20,393 bases of DNA. It comes from Bacillota bacterium (GTDB taxonomy: Bacteria; Eremiobacterota; SpSt-956; JAKJGF01). Below the pieces are notes generated by a model. That model was not told the origin of the DNA. It was given only the letters and a program-made list of their open reading frames with translations, and made no database searches. The stretch lies in assembly GCA_029555925.1 (NCBI GenBank), contig JAKPQU010000623.1:1-20393 (forward strand), read 5' to 3'. Position numbers and translations under genes: made by a program. Within the stretch, counting starts at the first letter, position 1; each line of letters begins with the position of its first letter. Positions 1 through 8,384 of this stretch are shown here, piece after piece.

Positions 1-18
1 GTTATGAAATACACTATA
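1..18 (-). mobile_element. End of a MITE-like element, cut by the window edge
   Basis: The first 18 bases, GTTATGAAATACACTATA, are the exact reverse complement of the left end of the elements at 18163 and 20118. This is therefore the terminal inverted repeat of another copy in the opposite orientation, with its body lying outside the window. The outer end at base 18 is ACTATA. The next gene begins about 15 to 105 bases further on, so the element sits in that gene's upstream region. Confidence 0.75.
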
Positions 19-122
19 CATCTGAGACAGAGGTGATGAATAAGTTCAAAGCTCTTGTTTTTTACAATAAAGAGAGTAAAATAGATAATAAAGGGATTCT
101 GAAATTTCCGGAAGGTGATATT

Positions 123-686
123 ATGGATACACTTACAGAAAAACTCTATAATGAAGAAGATCTTATGAAAATATCGTCATCAGGAAGATATGAACTTCTG
201 AAAGGTGTGATATATAAAATGGCTCCTGCCGGTGAAGAACATGGTGTAATAACCTCAAAAATTATTTCTCGATTAAATAGATTTGTAGAGGAGAAAAATC
301 TCGGTATTATTACCGCTGCAGAAACAGGATATAAATTATCGTCCGAGCCTGATACGGTCAGGGCTCCTGATGCTGCCTTTAAAAGTAATGAAAGATTGAT
401 AAAATCCGGCATGTCAAAAGGATATTCCACTGTAATGCCGGATCTGCTTGTAGAGGTTAATTCACCTTCAGATAGTTATGGAAAGGTAATAAAAAAAGTA
501 ATGGAATGGATTAAGGCAGGTGTAAAGGAAGTATGGGTAGTAGATCCCGAGGATCTGTGTGTAATTGTCTATGACAGTAATTGGAAACCGGAAGTCTTCT
601 CAGGTGACGACGAACTTTCCGGGGGGAAGATACTCCCTGGCTTCAAATGTAAAGTGAGAGAGTTTTTTGTAACGGGAAATATTTAA
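123..686 (+). CDS. Uma2 family (DUF820) nuclease-fold protein
   Basis: A 187-residue protein of the Uma2 family, which has a PD-(D/E)XK endonuclease-like fold. Visible landmarks are YELLKG near residue 23 (E24), APDAAF (D83), LLVEVNSPSD (E111) and the C-terminal VKEVWVVDP strand; D83 and E111 would be the metal-binding acids. I chose ATG 123 because GGAAGGTG lies 5 bases upstream and the resulting length matches the family. An in-frame GTG at 33 (or ATG at 36) would add 30 residues of unconserved leader. Uma2 proteins are abundant in cyanobacteria and some other phyla, often in many copies. Their biological role is not settled, and neighbours give no clue. Family call is confident; activity is inferred from the fold. 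Confidence 0.85.
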   Translation: MDTLTEKLYNEEDLMKISSSGRYELLKGVIYKMAPAGEEHGVITSKIISRLNRFVEEKNLGIITAAETGYKLSSEPDTVRAPDAAFKSNERLIKSGMSKGYSTVMPDLLVEVNSPSDSYGKVIKKVMEWIKAGVKEVWVVDPEDLCVIVYDSNWKPEVFSGDDELSGGKILPGFKCKVREFFVTGNI

Positions 687-765
687 TTAGTGTTCAAGCC
701 GGGAAAAAACTGATAATAAAATAATAGATCATTGCTTAGAAGCCATAAAAATATAGAGGTGGCAG

Positions 766-1269
766 ATGAAAAGAAACAATATAACAATAATTGAATTGAT
801 AATAGTAATCTGTGTAATAGTCATAACTGCCAGGATATGGACTTATAAAAAACCGGAAAATAAAACTAATTATGTTTCAAAAATCACCGGAATAATAAAG
901 GAACAAAATAGCATAATTGATGAATATATGATATTAACAGATAATATTTTTAAAGGGGAGATCCCGGAAAAACAAGCAATTTACAAATTAGAAAAAATAA
1001 AAAATTCATTTTTAGAGAATAAAAGAGCAATTGACACTATTATACCACCTGGAGAGTTTGCTGATGACCATAAAAATTTTATAAGAATCTTTAATTACTG
1101 CATAGAGTCATCAGACATGTCACTTTCTGCTATAGACATGGAACATGGAAAAATTGAAACAGAAAGAATTCTACATGCAAAAGTGTTGATAAATGATTTT
1201 AAAGTATATATTCAATATCTTTCACATAGAAGTCATAGCAGAATAACCAATGACTTTACAGACAAATAA
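766..1269 (+). CDS. Small membrane-anchored helical protein with prepilin-like N-terminus
   Basis: A 167-residue protein I do not recognise. Residues 2-5 are KRNN, followed by one hydrophobic segment (about 6-23) reading ITIIELIIVICVIVI. This resembles the type IV prepilin start, where a Glu lies five residues after the cleavage point. Here E10 is at +5 if cleavage followed N5, but the usual Gly at -1 is Asn and the +1 Phe is Ile. The rest is charged and mostly helical, without disulfide-type cysteine pairs. AGAGGTGG precedes the start. The gene ends one base before the nrfA stop on the other strand, so the two are tail-to-tail with no visible terminator between them. It may be a pseudopilin-like protein or a simple membrane-anchored protein. 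Confidence 0.7.
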   Translation: MKRNNITIIELIIVICVIVITARIWTYKKPENKTNYVSKITGIIKEQNSIIDEYMILTDNIFKGEIPEKQAIYKLEKIKNSFLENKRAIDTIIPPGEFADDHKNFIRIFNYCIESSDMSLSAIDMEHGKIETERILHAKVLINDFKVYIQYLSHRSHSRITNDFTDK

Positions 1270-1270
1270 A

Positions 1271-2575
1271 TTACATAGTTTTTTTACCTTTACTCTCCAG
1301 AGATTTCATGGCGGTTATCTGTGCCTGTCTTGCAAAATCAATAGCTTCAGCCAGCAATCTTGCAGATTCCTGGGGACTGTGAAATCCCATGCCGTTTTCA
1401 GAACTGATAAAATCCCATCTTATCTGAGCCTTTCTATGGAGTTTTTTTGCTTCAACAAGAGCCGTATCATCCACTCCCGCATCTTTCGCAGTTTTAATTG
1501 CATTGATTGCGTCTATAATAGCAATTTCAGATTGATCCATCAATTTTCTCGTTCTTCTCTGTATGATAGAAACCCTCTGTTTGAGTTCCTGTTCATCCCA
1601 TCTATGACAGGTCTGGCATGAAGCGTCAACAGTCATAAGAGGACTTCTTACCCAGTGATTTGAAATTTTCTGGGACCCAATTCTTTTAAATGGCATATGG
1701 CAGTCTGCGCATGCGACACCGCTTCTTGCATGAATACCTGTCGACCATAATTCAAAATCGGGATGTTGAATCTTTATCATGTCTGCTCCGCTGTCGGGAT
1801 GAGTCCAGTCATGGAAATTTATATCATCATAGTATTTTTCTATATCATCAAGGGCAAGGCCGTTTTTCCAGGGGAAATGCAGCACTGGCTTCTGTTTGCT
1901 TTCAAAATAATATTCTACATGACACTGGCCGCATACATAGCTTCTCATTTCCTGTCTTGTGGCTGTAGAAAGATCAACACCTCTTTCCTTCATGGCCTCA
2001 AGGAAAGCAGGGTTGGCAGGTCGCAATTCCATAGTTTTCGGGTCATGGCAGTTAAGACAGCTGATAGGGTTTTTAGCATGCATGACAAGTTCTTTCATCG
2101 GTGTAAGATAAAATTTTTCCGCTCCCATTTCATGCCACATACGTACATTATCACTGCTTTTACAGGTAAAACATGTTCCCGGTTTTTTATCACCCAGTCT
2201 TTTCGTACTTACCACATCCAGAATTGACCAGCCATGTCCCCTGTCATCGGTGTATTCAATACTGAAAGGGTAGCCTGCATAAAGAGTCTTCAATCTCGGA
2301 TCTTCTGCAAGTTTATCTCTTTTACTGCTTCCGCCGAATTCAGTATCTCCGTAATTTTCAGTGGTTTTACGCCATGTATCATATTCATCGGGGAAATTAT
2401 GGCCCCACACCGCAGGATCTGTTTCATATTCTCCTATGGGAACGACCTGAACAAAACGATTTTTACCTTCCTCTTTTTTTTCAAATATATTTACAAGCAA
2501 TGCAGTAACAAGGAAAGTACCTATTACGGAAACGAGCAGAATTAAAATATAAATTTTATTCACATATTTCAGCAT
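1271..2575 (-). CDS. nrfA: Cytochrome c nitrite reductase catalytic subunit NrfA
   Basis: Pentaheme enzyme that reduces nitrite (also NO and hydroxylamine) to ammonia with six electrons on the outer face of the membrane. The 434-residue sequence has an N-terminal hydrophobic signal or anchor (about 8-30). The diagnostic Lys-ligated heme site is CFTCK (135-139). Four CxxCH sites follow: CLNCH (173), CGQCH (215), CADCH (289) and CQTCH (320). CGQCHVEYYF carries the active-site Tyr, HPDFELW the active-site His (H271), RGH the likely substrate Arg (R112), and GFHSP the late heme-ligand His (H399). It is somewhat shorter than many NrfA proteins. It lies downstream of nrfH in the same direction, but 295 bases of repeat-rich DNA separate them. 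Its own ribosome-binding site is weak. Confidence 0.97.
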   Translation of the reverse strand: MLKYVNKIYILILLVSVIGTFLVTALLVNIFEKKEEGKNRFVQVVPIGEYETDPAVWGHNFPDEYDTWRKTTENYGDTEFGGSSKRDKLAEDPRLKTLYAGYPFSIEYTDDRGHGWSILDVVSTKRLGDKKPGTCFTCKSSDNVRMWHEMGAEKFYLTPMKELVMHAKNPISCLNCHDPKTMELRPANPAFLEAMKERGVDLSTATRQEMRSYVCGQCHVEYYFESKQKPVLHFPWKNGLALDDIEKYYDDINFHDWTHPDSGADMIKIQHPDFELWSTGIHARSGVACADCHMPFKRIGSQKISNHWVRSPLMTVDASCQTCHRWDEQELKQRVSIIQRRTRKLMDQSEIAIIDAINAIKTAKDAGVDDTALVEAKKLHRKAQIRWDFISSENGMGFHSPQESARLLAEAIDFARQAQITAMKSLESKGKKTM

Positions 2576-2608
2576 ATTTTAACCGGCTGGAGTCAAATTA
2601 CCGGCATA

Positions 2609-2640
2609 TGACGCGTGACGCGTGACGCGTAACGCGTGAC
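2609..2640 (+). repeat. Heptad array TRACGCG, 4.5 units
   Basis: Four perfect 7-bp periods (three TGACGCG, one TAACGCG) and a partial fifth unit, TGAC. It lies 33 bases upstream of nrfA. Units join to form ACGCGT palindromes. After the array come ACATGCTTAT (2648-2657) and TCAGTAAGT (2676-2684), both also found after the array at 6285, so a longer composite repeat is shared. Confidence 0.85.
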
Positions 2641-2821
2641 AGAAGGAACATGCTTATCGCATGCTCACAGTCATATCAGTAAGTCAATCCAGTCTTTCCT
2701 CTCCTTTCGTTTAAATATTCAACGACATAAGATCAACAAAATCTCAATCTCTATAATCTTCATAATCCTGAAAAGTAACATCAAAACTTTTGTCTAAAAC
2801 CAGGAATAAGAATGTCTTTCT

Positions 2822-2852
2822 CGCGTCACGAGTTACGCGTTACCCGTTACGC
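2822..2852 (-). repeat. Heptad array, inverted relative to 2609
   Basis: Four 7-bp units CGCGTCA, CGAGTTA, CGCGTTA and CCCGTTA followed by CGC. Read on the minus strand these are the same TRACGCG type as at 2609-2640. The two arrays are therefore inverted repeats with about 180 bases between them, filling the nrfH-nrfA gap, and could pair in the transcript. Confidence 0.8.
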
Positions 2853-2870
2853 TTCCCGGATAAATCCCTG

Positions 2871-3311
2871 TCATTTTTTATGTCCCGCATTATTATGACA
2901 GAACGTACATTCAAGTTTCTGTATGTGCATATTCTCTATTTCTCCTACCATATGTTCATGACATCTCCTGCAGTTTCTTTCCACAATTTTCTTGCTTGTA
3001 GGTCCTATTTTTATAGGTTCGGGGAAATTTCCCGCAGTAAAATAGTAACTGTGTTTCATTCCTATGAGGCCTTTTGCCGGGTATTTATAAACTATTTCAT
3101 GAGGCACATGGCAATCATTGCAGGTAGTAAAGGCATGATGGGAAGAATTTCGCCAGCCATCATAATGTTCTCTCATAACATGGCAGTTTATACAGGCTTC
3201 AGGTTTATCGAACATATAGGAATAACCCTTTGCATAATAAAAGGTATAAAAGCCTGTTCCCATTAACATACCCAGAAAAATCAAGGTTAATTTTCTCAAT
3301 AATTTATCCAT
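2871..3311 (-). CDS. nrfH: NrfH, membrane tetraheme quinol dehydrogenase for NrfA
   Basis: Small NapC/NirT-type cytochrome that takes electrons from menaquinol and passes them to NrfA. The 146-residue sequence has one N-terminal membrane helix (about 7-27). Four CxxCH heme sites follow: CINCH (40-44), CNDCH (64-68), CRRCH (114-118) and CTFCH (135-139). The CINCHVM sequence provides M46, matching the unusual Met ligand of the first heme in NrfH. AAGG lies about 8 bases before the start. The gene starts 13 bases after the tldE stop, so it may be co-transcribed with tldDE. The partner nrfA is next downstream but is unusually distant. Confidence 0.95.
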   Translation of the reverse strand: MDKLLRKLTLIFLGMLMGTGFYTFYYAKGYSYMFDKPEACINCHVMREHYDGWRNSSHHAFTTCNDCHVPHEIVYKYPAKGLIGMKHSYYFTAGNFPEPIKIGPTSKKIVERNCRRCHEHMVGEIENMHIQKLECTFCHNNAGHKK

Positions 3312-3324
3312 ATTTTTACCTTAT

Positions 3325-4653
3325 TCAAGCAGTAACATCTACATCCTTAAATAACATATATGGAAGTTTATATTCGGAAGTGTCAGAAAAAATTCTGTCA
3401 GAACTTATGGCAAGAATTTGATTTTTTAACAATTTATATATATTACCGGAAATAACCGCATTTTTAACTCTTCCTGCTATTTTTCCTTTTTCTATCTTAT
3501 ATCCCAGTGTTAATGTGCCTGAAAAATCACCGTTTTGAGACATTCCAGATGAAAGGGGGGGAGTACTTTTAACGAGAAAGCCACGTTCCATATTCTCTAT
3601 CAGATCTTTACTGCATATATTACCCGGTTCTACAACTACAGTGGTAGGGCATATGGAAGGAGCATAATTATAGTTTCTCTCATTCATAAAGTTATTTCGC
3701 AAAGAATTACCGGTAGAGTTCATATTTAATTTATTTCCGTATTTTAAATCCAGAAGAAAATTCTTTATTATCCCCTTTTCTACAAGAACAGTTTTCTGAG
3801 CAGGAACTCCTTCGTCGTCAAAGGGCAGATAATTATCCCCTCCCGGCATGGTTGTATCGTCATACATAGTAAATCTGTCATCAAAAATGGCTTCTCCGAG
3901 CTTATCATGAATGGGAGAAAACTTCTGAAAAATTTTGTAACCGTTCAGGGCGGAACAGAGAATTTTTAATAAAGAAGCCAGAGTGTCAGGAAGAAATAAA
4001 ACAGGATATTTTCCTGTTTCAATATCTGTCACATTTCTGCCATGTTCTACATAAAACATGGTATCTTCAATTAATTTCTCATCTCCTCCCGTGAAGTCAC
4101 TATCGGAAAAACCATTCCATACATTGAATATATCGTTTTTTGTTACCAGTTGAGCTCCCAGGAACTGGCTGTAATAATTTTTTTCATAATCTCCGCAAAA
4201 ACCGGAGGAAGTCAATAAAGAGACATGGCGATATGTTTTTTCAAAATTCACATTGACTTTTATTCTATTATCGAAATGTTTCAATGTTTCTATGATTTTC
4301 ATTCCTCTGTCAACAAACGAATCAGGTTCTATCTTTTCTACAGTCTCACTCATATAATGTTCGGGATGAAACAATAGCTTTTCAGAAGAAAAATCAATTA
4401 TTCGCTCTTCTCCGAATTCCGAATTTTCAAGAGCTTTTTCTATTATCTGTTCATTAATCATTGTAGATGTGGCAAAACCGGTTTTCCTATTTTTCACCAG
4501 CCTTAAAGCCATACCTTCACTCTGAGAATTTTCCATGGTTTCCACTTTGTCCGCTTCAAAAATCACAGAATCTTTAAAGGTTTTCATATAAAAGATTTCA
4601 CTTTTTTCCGCTTTTTTAGAGGTAAGCTCTAACATGTTTTTCAGATGTTCCAT
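3325..4653 (-). CDS. tldE: TldE/PmbA-type protein of the TldD-TldE protease
   Basis: A 442-residue member of the modulator-of-DNA-gyrase (TldD/PmbA) family. TldD and TldE form a heterodimeric metalloprotease that cleaves unfolded peptides; it matures microcin B17 in E. coli and degrades the CcdA antitoxin. This protein lacks HExxxH, as expected of the TldE subunit. The C-terminal half has typical family features: DDEGVPAQKTVLVEKG, a GNSLR segment, and a glycine- and serine-rich stretch before the end. The start overlaps the tldD stop as TAATG, preceded by a strong GGAGGTG inside tldD, which indicates translational coupling. It appears intact although its partner tldD is broken, so whether it has any function alone is unclear. 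Confidence 0.92.
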   Translation of the reverse strand: MEHLKNMLELTSKKAEKSEIFYMKTFKDSVIFEADKVETMENSQSEGMALRLVKNRKTGFATSTMINEQIIEKALENSEFGEERIIDFSSEKLLFHPEHYMSETVEKIEPDSFVDRGMKIIETLKHFDNRIKVNVNFEKTYRHVSLLTSSGFCGDYEKNYYSQFLGAQLVTKNDIFNVWNGFSDSDFTGGDEKLIEDTMFYVEHGRNVTDIETGKYPVLFLPDTLASLLKILCSALNGYKIFQKFSPIHDKLGEAIFDDRFTMYDDTTMPGGDNYLPFDDEGVPAQKTVLVEKGIIKNFLLDLKYGNKLNMNSTGNSLRNNFMNERNYNYAPSICPTTVVVEPGNICSKDLIENMERGFLVKSTPPLSSGMSQNGDFSGTLTLGYKIEKGKIAGRVKNAVISGNIYKLLKNQILAISSDRIFSDTSEYKLPYMLFKDVDVTA

Positions 4654-6130
4654 TATACTTCACCTCCTACGGAAATATTCTGGATTCTTATATGGGGAGC
4701 ACCTTTTGATATTGGCAGAGGGAACTGTCCTTTTTTTCCGCATCCGCCGAGGCCGCTGATTATTTCGAAATCAGAACCAATCATATCTATATTCTCAAGG
4801 CTTTTAAACAGATTACCGTTTATTTTCACACCTTTTACAGGTTCTGCCAGTTCCCCGTTTCTTATCATATAAGAGAAACATGGAATGATAGTAAAAGTTT
4901 CACCGTTTGATGTACCTGAAGCTGATTTCAGGGCATAAATTCCGGTTTTTATATCTTTTATCATATCCTTAAAGGTGCCGGTACCTTTTTCTATACAGGT
5001 ATGTCTCATTCTGCATATAGGAGGATATCTGTAATTAATGGCTCTTGCCGAACCTGTGACTTTTTCTTTCATGAGTGCAGATGTCTCCCTTGTATGAAGT
5101 CTGCCTGAAAGAACTCCGTTCTTTACAAGATAAGTTTTTTTCACTTCTTACACCTTCGTCATCATATTTTACATATCCCCTGCAACCTTTATCAAGACCT
5201 GTATCATAAATATTCAGTATTTTGCCGCCAAGAACTCTTCCCGGGGCCATTTCTTTTTCCATGTCTTTATTCTTATAATTATCACCTTCGCAGTTATGGC
5301 CGAAGGCTTCATGAACAAAAACACCTGCTACTTCCTGATCACAGATAACACTATAGGTGCCTGATTTTACCGGAACAGCTTCAAGATGCTCAATAGCCTG
5401 TTTACATGCTGCTTTTACATCTTCTTCCAGGTTTTCACATACGGAAAAACTATTGGAACTGCCACGGGAAACAGAACCCATTTGAGTAAAGTTATCTTTT
5501 GTGGCAACGGCAGCGACACAGATACCTGTATCAAGAGTTTCCTGTTCTATATATGTTTCTTCAGAAGTAATAAAATATTTTTTCTTAAATTCTTCATTAT
5601 AAAAAATAATCGAGTTTTTAATTAACTATACTTTTGCACTTTTTTATAAAACCTTTGATTTTATTGATTTCAGGTTGAAACATAGAAGCTAATAAATTTA
5701 AGGCTTTTTCTGAAATCTGCGAAAGTATAGTAATTAATTTTCTGTTATAATTTAATACTATTTTATTATAACTATTCAAAAATTTTATCCTGTCTTTCAG
5801 GGAAAATTTTCCCGGAACTGGTTCGATTTTTACCAGTTCAAAAACAGAAGGAACAGAAGTCAACATGGTACCGGTATTACCTGCTTTTTCTGCCTGTTTT
5901 ATGGCTTTTTCTGCGAAATCATCCAGTAAATCCAGGTCATTAAAAGAAGCAAATCCCCATGCTCCTTTTTTGAGGACTCTTACATTACCTCCCATTTCCA
6001 TTGAATCCTTTATCTGTGTATCACCGGTTCTTATTTGAATGGATCTGTTTTCATAATCTTCCACTCTTATTTCCATATAGTCACAGGCCTGCCTGTATTT
6101 TTTTATAATACAGGCCAGTCTATTTTGCAT
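4653..6130 (-). pseudogene. tldD: tldD, broken by a miniature element and a one-base frameshift
   Basis: Encodes the metal-binding subunit of the TldD-TldE protease, now in three pieces. The N-terminal part runs from 6130 to about 5737, the middle part (with the zinc motif HEAFGH followed by NCEGD) from about 5624 to 5140, and the C-terminal part to 4653, ending in GGCGKKGQFPLPISKG and NISVGGEV. Lesion 1 is a 107-bp inserted element at 5625-5731. Removing it plus one AATTA copy joins NYNRKL to IKNSIIFYNEEF in one frame. Lesion 2 is one extra A in a run of seven near 5140-5146 (minus strand). Deleting 112 + 1 bases leaves 1365 bases, or 454 residues plus stop, a normal TldD length. The start has AAAGGA 7-9 bases upstream. 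Lesion 2 could be a sequencing error; lesion 1 cannot. Confidence 0.93.
5625..5731. mobile_element. 107-bp miniature inverted-repeat element inserted in tldD
   Basis: Left end ACTATACTTTTGCA and right end TGCGAAAGTATAGT are inverted repeats matching at 13 of 14 positions. The element is flanked on both sides by AATTA (5620-5624 and 5732-5736), a 5-bp target-site duplication. Excision of the element plus one AATTA restores the tldD reading frame exactly. It has no coding capacity, so it must have been mobilised by a transposase encoded elsewhere. Its ends differ from those of the TATAGT family in this window, so it is a separate family. Confidence 0.92.
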
Positions 6131-6284
6131 AAAATCATTCCTTTAAAGCAGTTTTCATTAAGAATTATTTAAGCGCATCTAAAATTCCTTCTTTTATTAC
6201 TGATTTAAACAATTTCACAAAATCTCTTACTCTTCACCCCGGTACATTATTGAGGTGAGCATAAATAATACATATATGCTCTCG

Positions 6285-6311
6285 TGACGCGTAACGCGTA
6301 ACGCGTGACGG
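6285..6311 (+). repeat. Heptad array upstream of tldD
   Basis: TGACGCG, two TAACGCG units and TGACGGG. It lies in the 226-base gap between ygbA (ends at 6357) and tldD (starts at 6130), both on the minus strand. ACATGCTTAT at 6328 and TCAGTAAGT at 6345 follow, as they do after the array at 2609. Apart from these repeats I see no gene in the gap. Confidence 0.85.
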
Positions 6312-6356
6312 GAGGAAAACTTTTATTACATGCTTATGCCCAGGTCAGTAAGTTTC

Positions 6357-6653
6357 CTATCGAATATAATGAAGAAGTGTTAAAACAGGATGTGTCAGCA
6401 CCATTCTGGGCCCTGAATATTTCATGACCTCTCTGATTTTCTTTCTCATATCATCTTTATAACAGTGCACAGTACATTTTGCGCAGACAGGCTTTTTGTC
6501 CTTAAAAGGACACATATCCAGCCTCATAAAAGCATAGTCCAGAAGATTCTTACAGTCTTCACAGAGAATAACTTCTGTTTCATGGATACCCTTACAGTAT
6601 ATGAAAAACATGGCTTCAATTGTCTTTTTTTCTCTTTCCATTTTTGCTTTCAT
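6357..6653 (-). CDS. ygbA: YgbA-like protein (nitrous oxide-stimulated promoter family)
   Basis: A 98-residue protein of the YgbA_NO family, whose members are commonly controlled by NO-sensing regulators such as NsrR and help cells recover from nitrosative stress. Cysteines are arranged in metal-binding style: C20, CEDC (31-34), C48, and CAKCTVHC (57-64). MEREKKTIEAMFFIYC near the start and the GPRMVLTHP motif near the end are typical of the family. I use ATG 6653, which has GAAGGA just upstream. The longer reading to 6695 would begin inside the hairpin that follows hcp. It lies directly downstream of hcp in the same direction, which fits a shared NO response. Confidence 0.88.
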   Translation of the reverse strand: MKAKMEREKKTIEAMFFIYCKGIHETEVILCEDCKNLLDYAFMRLDMCPFKDKKPVCAKCTVHCYKDDMRKKIREVMKYSGPRMVLTHPVLTLLHYIR

Positions 6654-6693
6654 GGTCAATCCTTCAGTCCCTGTCATGTCGGGCGTACAACAC

Positions 6694-6723
6694 ATAAAGG
6701 CGGCCCGGACTGGCCGCCTTTAT
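6694..6723 (-). terminator. Hairpin between hcp and ygbA
   Basis: A perfect 12-bp stem, ATAAAGGCGGCC paired with GGCCGCCTTTAT, with a 6-base loop. It lies 8 bases after the hcp stop and before the ygbA start. The 3' arm on the minus strand ends in TTTAT and is followed by GTGTTG, so it could be a terminator or attenuator that lowers ygbA expression relative to hcp. Confidence 0.8.
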
Positions 6724-6731
6724 TATAAAAA

Positions 6732-8384
6732 TTAATTCTTCAGAATCGCCTTTAAATCTTCATCAGGCGTAGATATGGGTTTTATGGCAAACTTGTCTAC
6801 CAGAACCTGCAATACAGGAGGTGTTATAAAAGCAGGTAAACTCGGGCCCAGCCTTATATTTTTGATACCGAGATGGAGCAGGGTAAGAAGTATACAGACC
6901 GCTTTCTGTTCATACCATGACAGAACCATGGACAGAGGCAGGCTGTTTACATCGGTATTAAATGCACCTGCAAGAGCTACCGCTACCTGAATGGCAGAAT
7001 AGGCATCATTGCACTGGCCCATATCGAGCAATCTCGGAATACCTCCAATATCACCGAAATCCAGCTTATTGAAACGGTATTTTCCGCAGGCAAGGGTCAG
7101 TATGACACAATCTTCGGGCACTTTCCGGGCGAATTCCGTATAATAATTTCTTCCCGGTTTTGCGCCGTCACAGCCGCCTATGAGGAAGAAATGTTTTATA
7201 GCTCCGTCTTTTACCGCCTGTATGACCTTATCTGCCACACTCATTACCGTATTACGTCCGAAACCGACCATTATTGTCTTTTCCGGCTCATCTTCCTTAA
7301 AACCTTCCGCTTTAAGGGCAGCTTCTATGGCAGGCGTAAAATCCCTGTTTTTAATATGGGTCACACCGGGCCACCCGACAAGGCCACAGGTAAATATTCT
7401 GCCTTTATAGGTATCTTTCGGCTTCTGTATACAATTTGTAGTCATAACTATGGCACCGGGGAATAGATCGAATTCCTTCTGCTGATTCTGCCATGCACTG
7501 CCGTAATTTCCTACCAGATGTTTATATTTTTTAAGTCCGGGATAGGCATTTAAAGGAAGCATTTCACCGTGAGTATATACATTAATTCCTTTTCCTTCAG
7601 TCTGTTTTAAGAGTTCTTCCATATCTTTAAGATCATGGCCTGAAGCTAAAATACATTTACCTTTTACTGCCGAGACACGAACCTTTGTAGGCTCAGGATG
7701 ACCGTAGATTTCAGTGTTTCCTGCATCCAATAATTCCATAACTTTAAGATTTACTTCGCCGCATTTTAAAATCATAGGAAGAAGGTCATCCACAGAAGAG
7801 GGATTCCCTGCCAGGAAATTCAATGCCTTATGGAAAAACGCATAAACTCCGTCATCTTCTTTACCGAGTATGGCGGCATGATCTCCATAGGCGGCAGTTC
7901 CTTTAAGACCGTAAACAAGCAGGAAATGAAGACCTGCAATAACATCTCCCTGCAATTCCATAAGTTTCTTTATACCTGCATCCGTGCTCTGTTTCAGAAG
8001 TTCTTCTTTTGTTTCTGCCGGTGTAAAGGAAGCAGGGCCTTCCAGTTTTTCCGGTGTAATATGTTTCTCTTTACATGCCGACTCATAAAGATTTTTCGCT
8101 TTATCTCTTACCTTTACTCCCGTAAGAATCCAGCCTTTAATGCGATCCTCGTCAAAATTAACATTTGTTACTGTAGTAAAGAGTGCCTCCAGGATGAATT
8201 TATCGATTTCATGATCTTTTGCCCCCAGTTCTCTTGCCCTGTGGGCATACATGGAAATTCCCTTGCACGTATATATAAGAAGATCCTGCAGATTGGCCGT
8301 TCTTTCATCTTTTCCGCATACTCCCATAACAGTACAACCTGTTCCCTTTGCCGTCTGTTCACATTGATAACAAAACATACTCAT
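6732..8384 (-). CDS. hcp: Hybrid cluster protein (Hcp, NO/hydroxylamine reductase)
   Basis: A 550-residue Hcp that acts in the cytoplasm on NO, which it reduces to N2O, or on hydroxylamine. The N-terminal iron-sulfur motif is C5-x2-C8-x8-C17-x5-C23, the compact spacing of anaerobe-type Hcp rather than the enterobacterial form. Hybrid-cluster ligands are visible as SGHDLKDMEE, YTHGEML, TTNCIQKP, GGCDGAKPGRNYY, LACGKYRFN and QCNDAYSAI. I prefer ATG 8384 (MSMFCYQCEQ), with GGAAGGAG upstream; an in-frame ATG at 8414 would add ten residues. No hcr reductase gene is adjacent, so the electron donor is not known. The Rrf2-type regulator upstream and ygbA downstream support a role in NO defence. Confidence 0.97.
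   Translation of the reverse strand: MSMFCYQCEQTAKGTGCTVMGVCGKDERTANLQDLLIYTCKGISMYAHRARELGAKDHEIDKFILEALFTTVTNVNFDEDRIKGWILTGVKVRDKAKNLYESACKEKHITPEKLEGPASFTPAETKEELLKQSTDAGIKKLMELQGDVIAGLHFLLVYGLKGTAAYGDHAAILGKEDDGVYAFFHKALNFLAGNPSSVDDLLPMILKCGEVNLKVMELLDAGNTEIYGHPEPTKVRVSAVKGKCILASGHDLKDMEELLKQTEGKGINVYTHGEMLPLNAYPGLKKYKHLVGNYGSAWQNQQKEFDLFPGAIVMTTNCIQKPKDTYKGRIFTCGLVGWPGVTHIKNRDFTPAIEAALKAEGFKEDEPEKTIMVGFGRNTVMSVADKVIQAVKDGAIKHFFLIGGCDGAKPGRNYYTEFARKVPEDCVILTLACGKYRFNKLDFGDIGGIPRLLDMGQCNDAYSAIQVAVALAGAFNTDVNSLPLSMVLSWYEQKAVCILLTLLHLGIKNIRLGPSLPAFITPPVLQVLVDKFAIKPISTPDEDLKAILKN

Noticed and set aside
33..122. Upstream extension of the Uma2 gene to GTG 33 or ATG 36
   Set aside because: The added residues are unconserved in appearance, and the later ATG has a better-placed ribosome-binding site and gives the normal family length.
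1250..2545. Several plus-strand open frames opposite nrfA
   Set aside because: They are antisense shadows of a clearly functional gene and have no family features or ribosome-binding sites.
5140..5150. Programmed -1 ribosomal frameshift at A AAA AAC in tldD
   Set aside because: A -1 shift leads to the wrong frame; the downstream part needs +1. A one-base indel is simpler.
5035..5481. The 148-residue frame within tldD as a separate gene starting at 5481
   Set aside because: The frame continues upstream to about 5625 with TldD-like sequence, so ATG 5481 is an internal Met of the broken gene.
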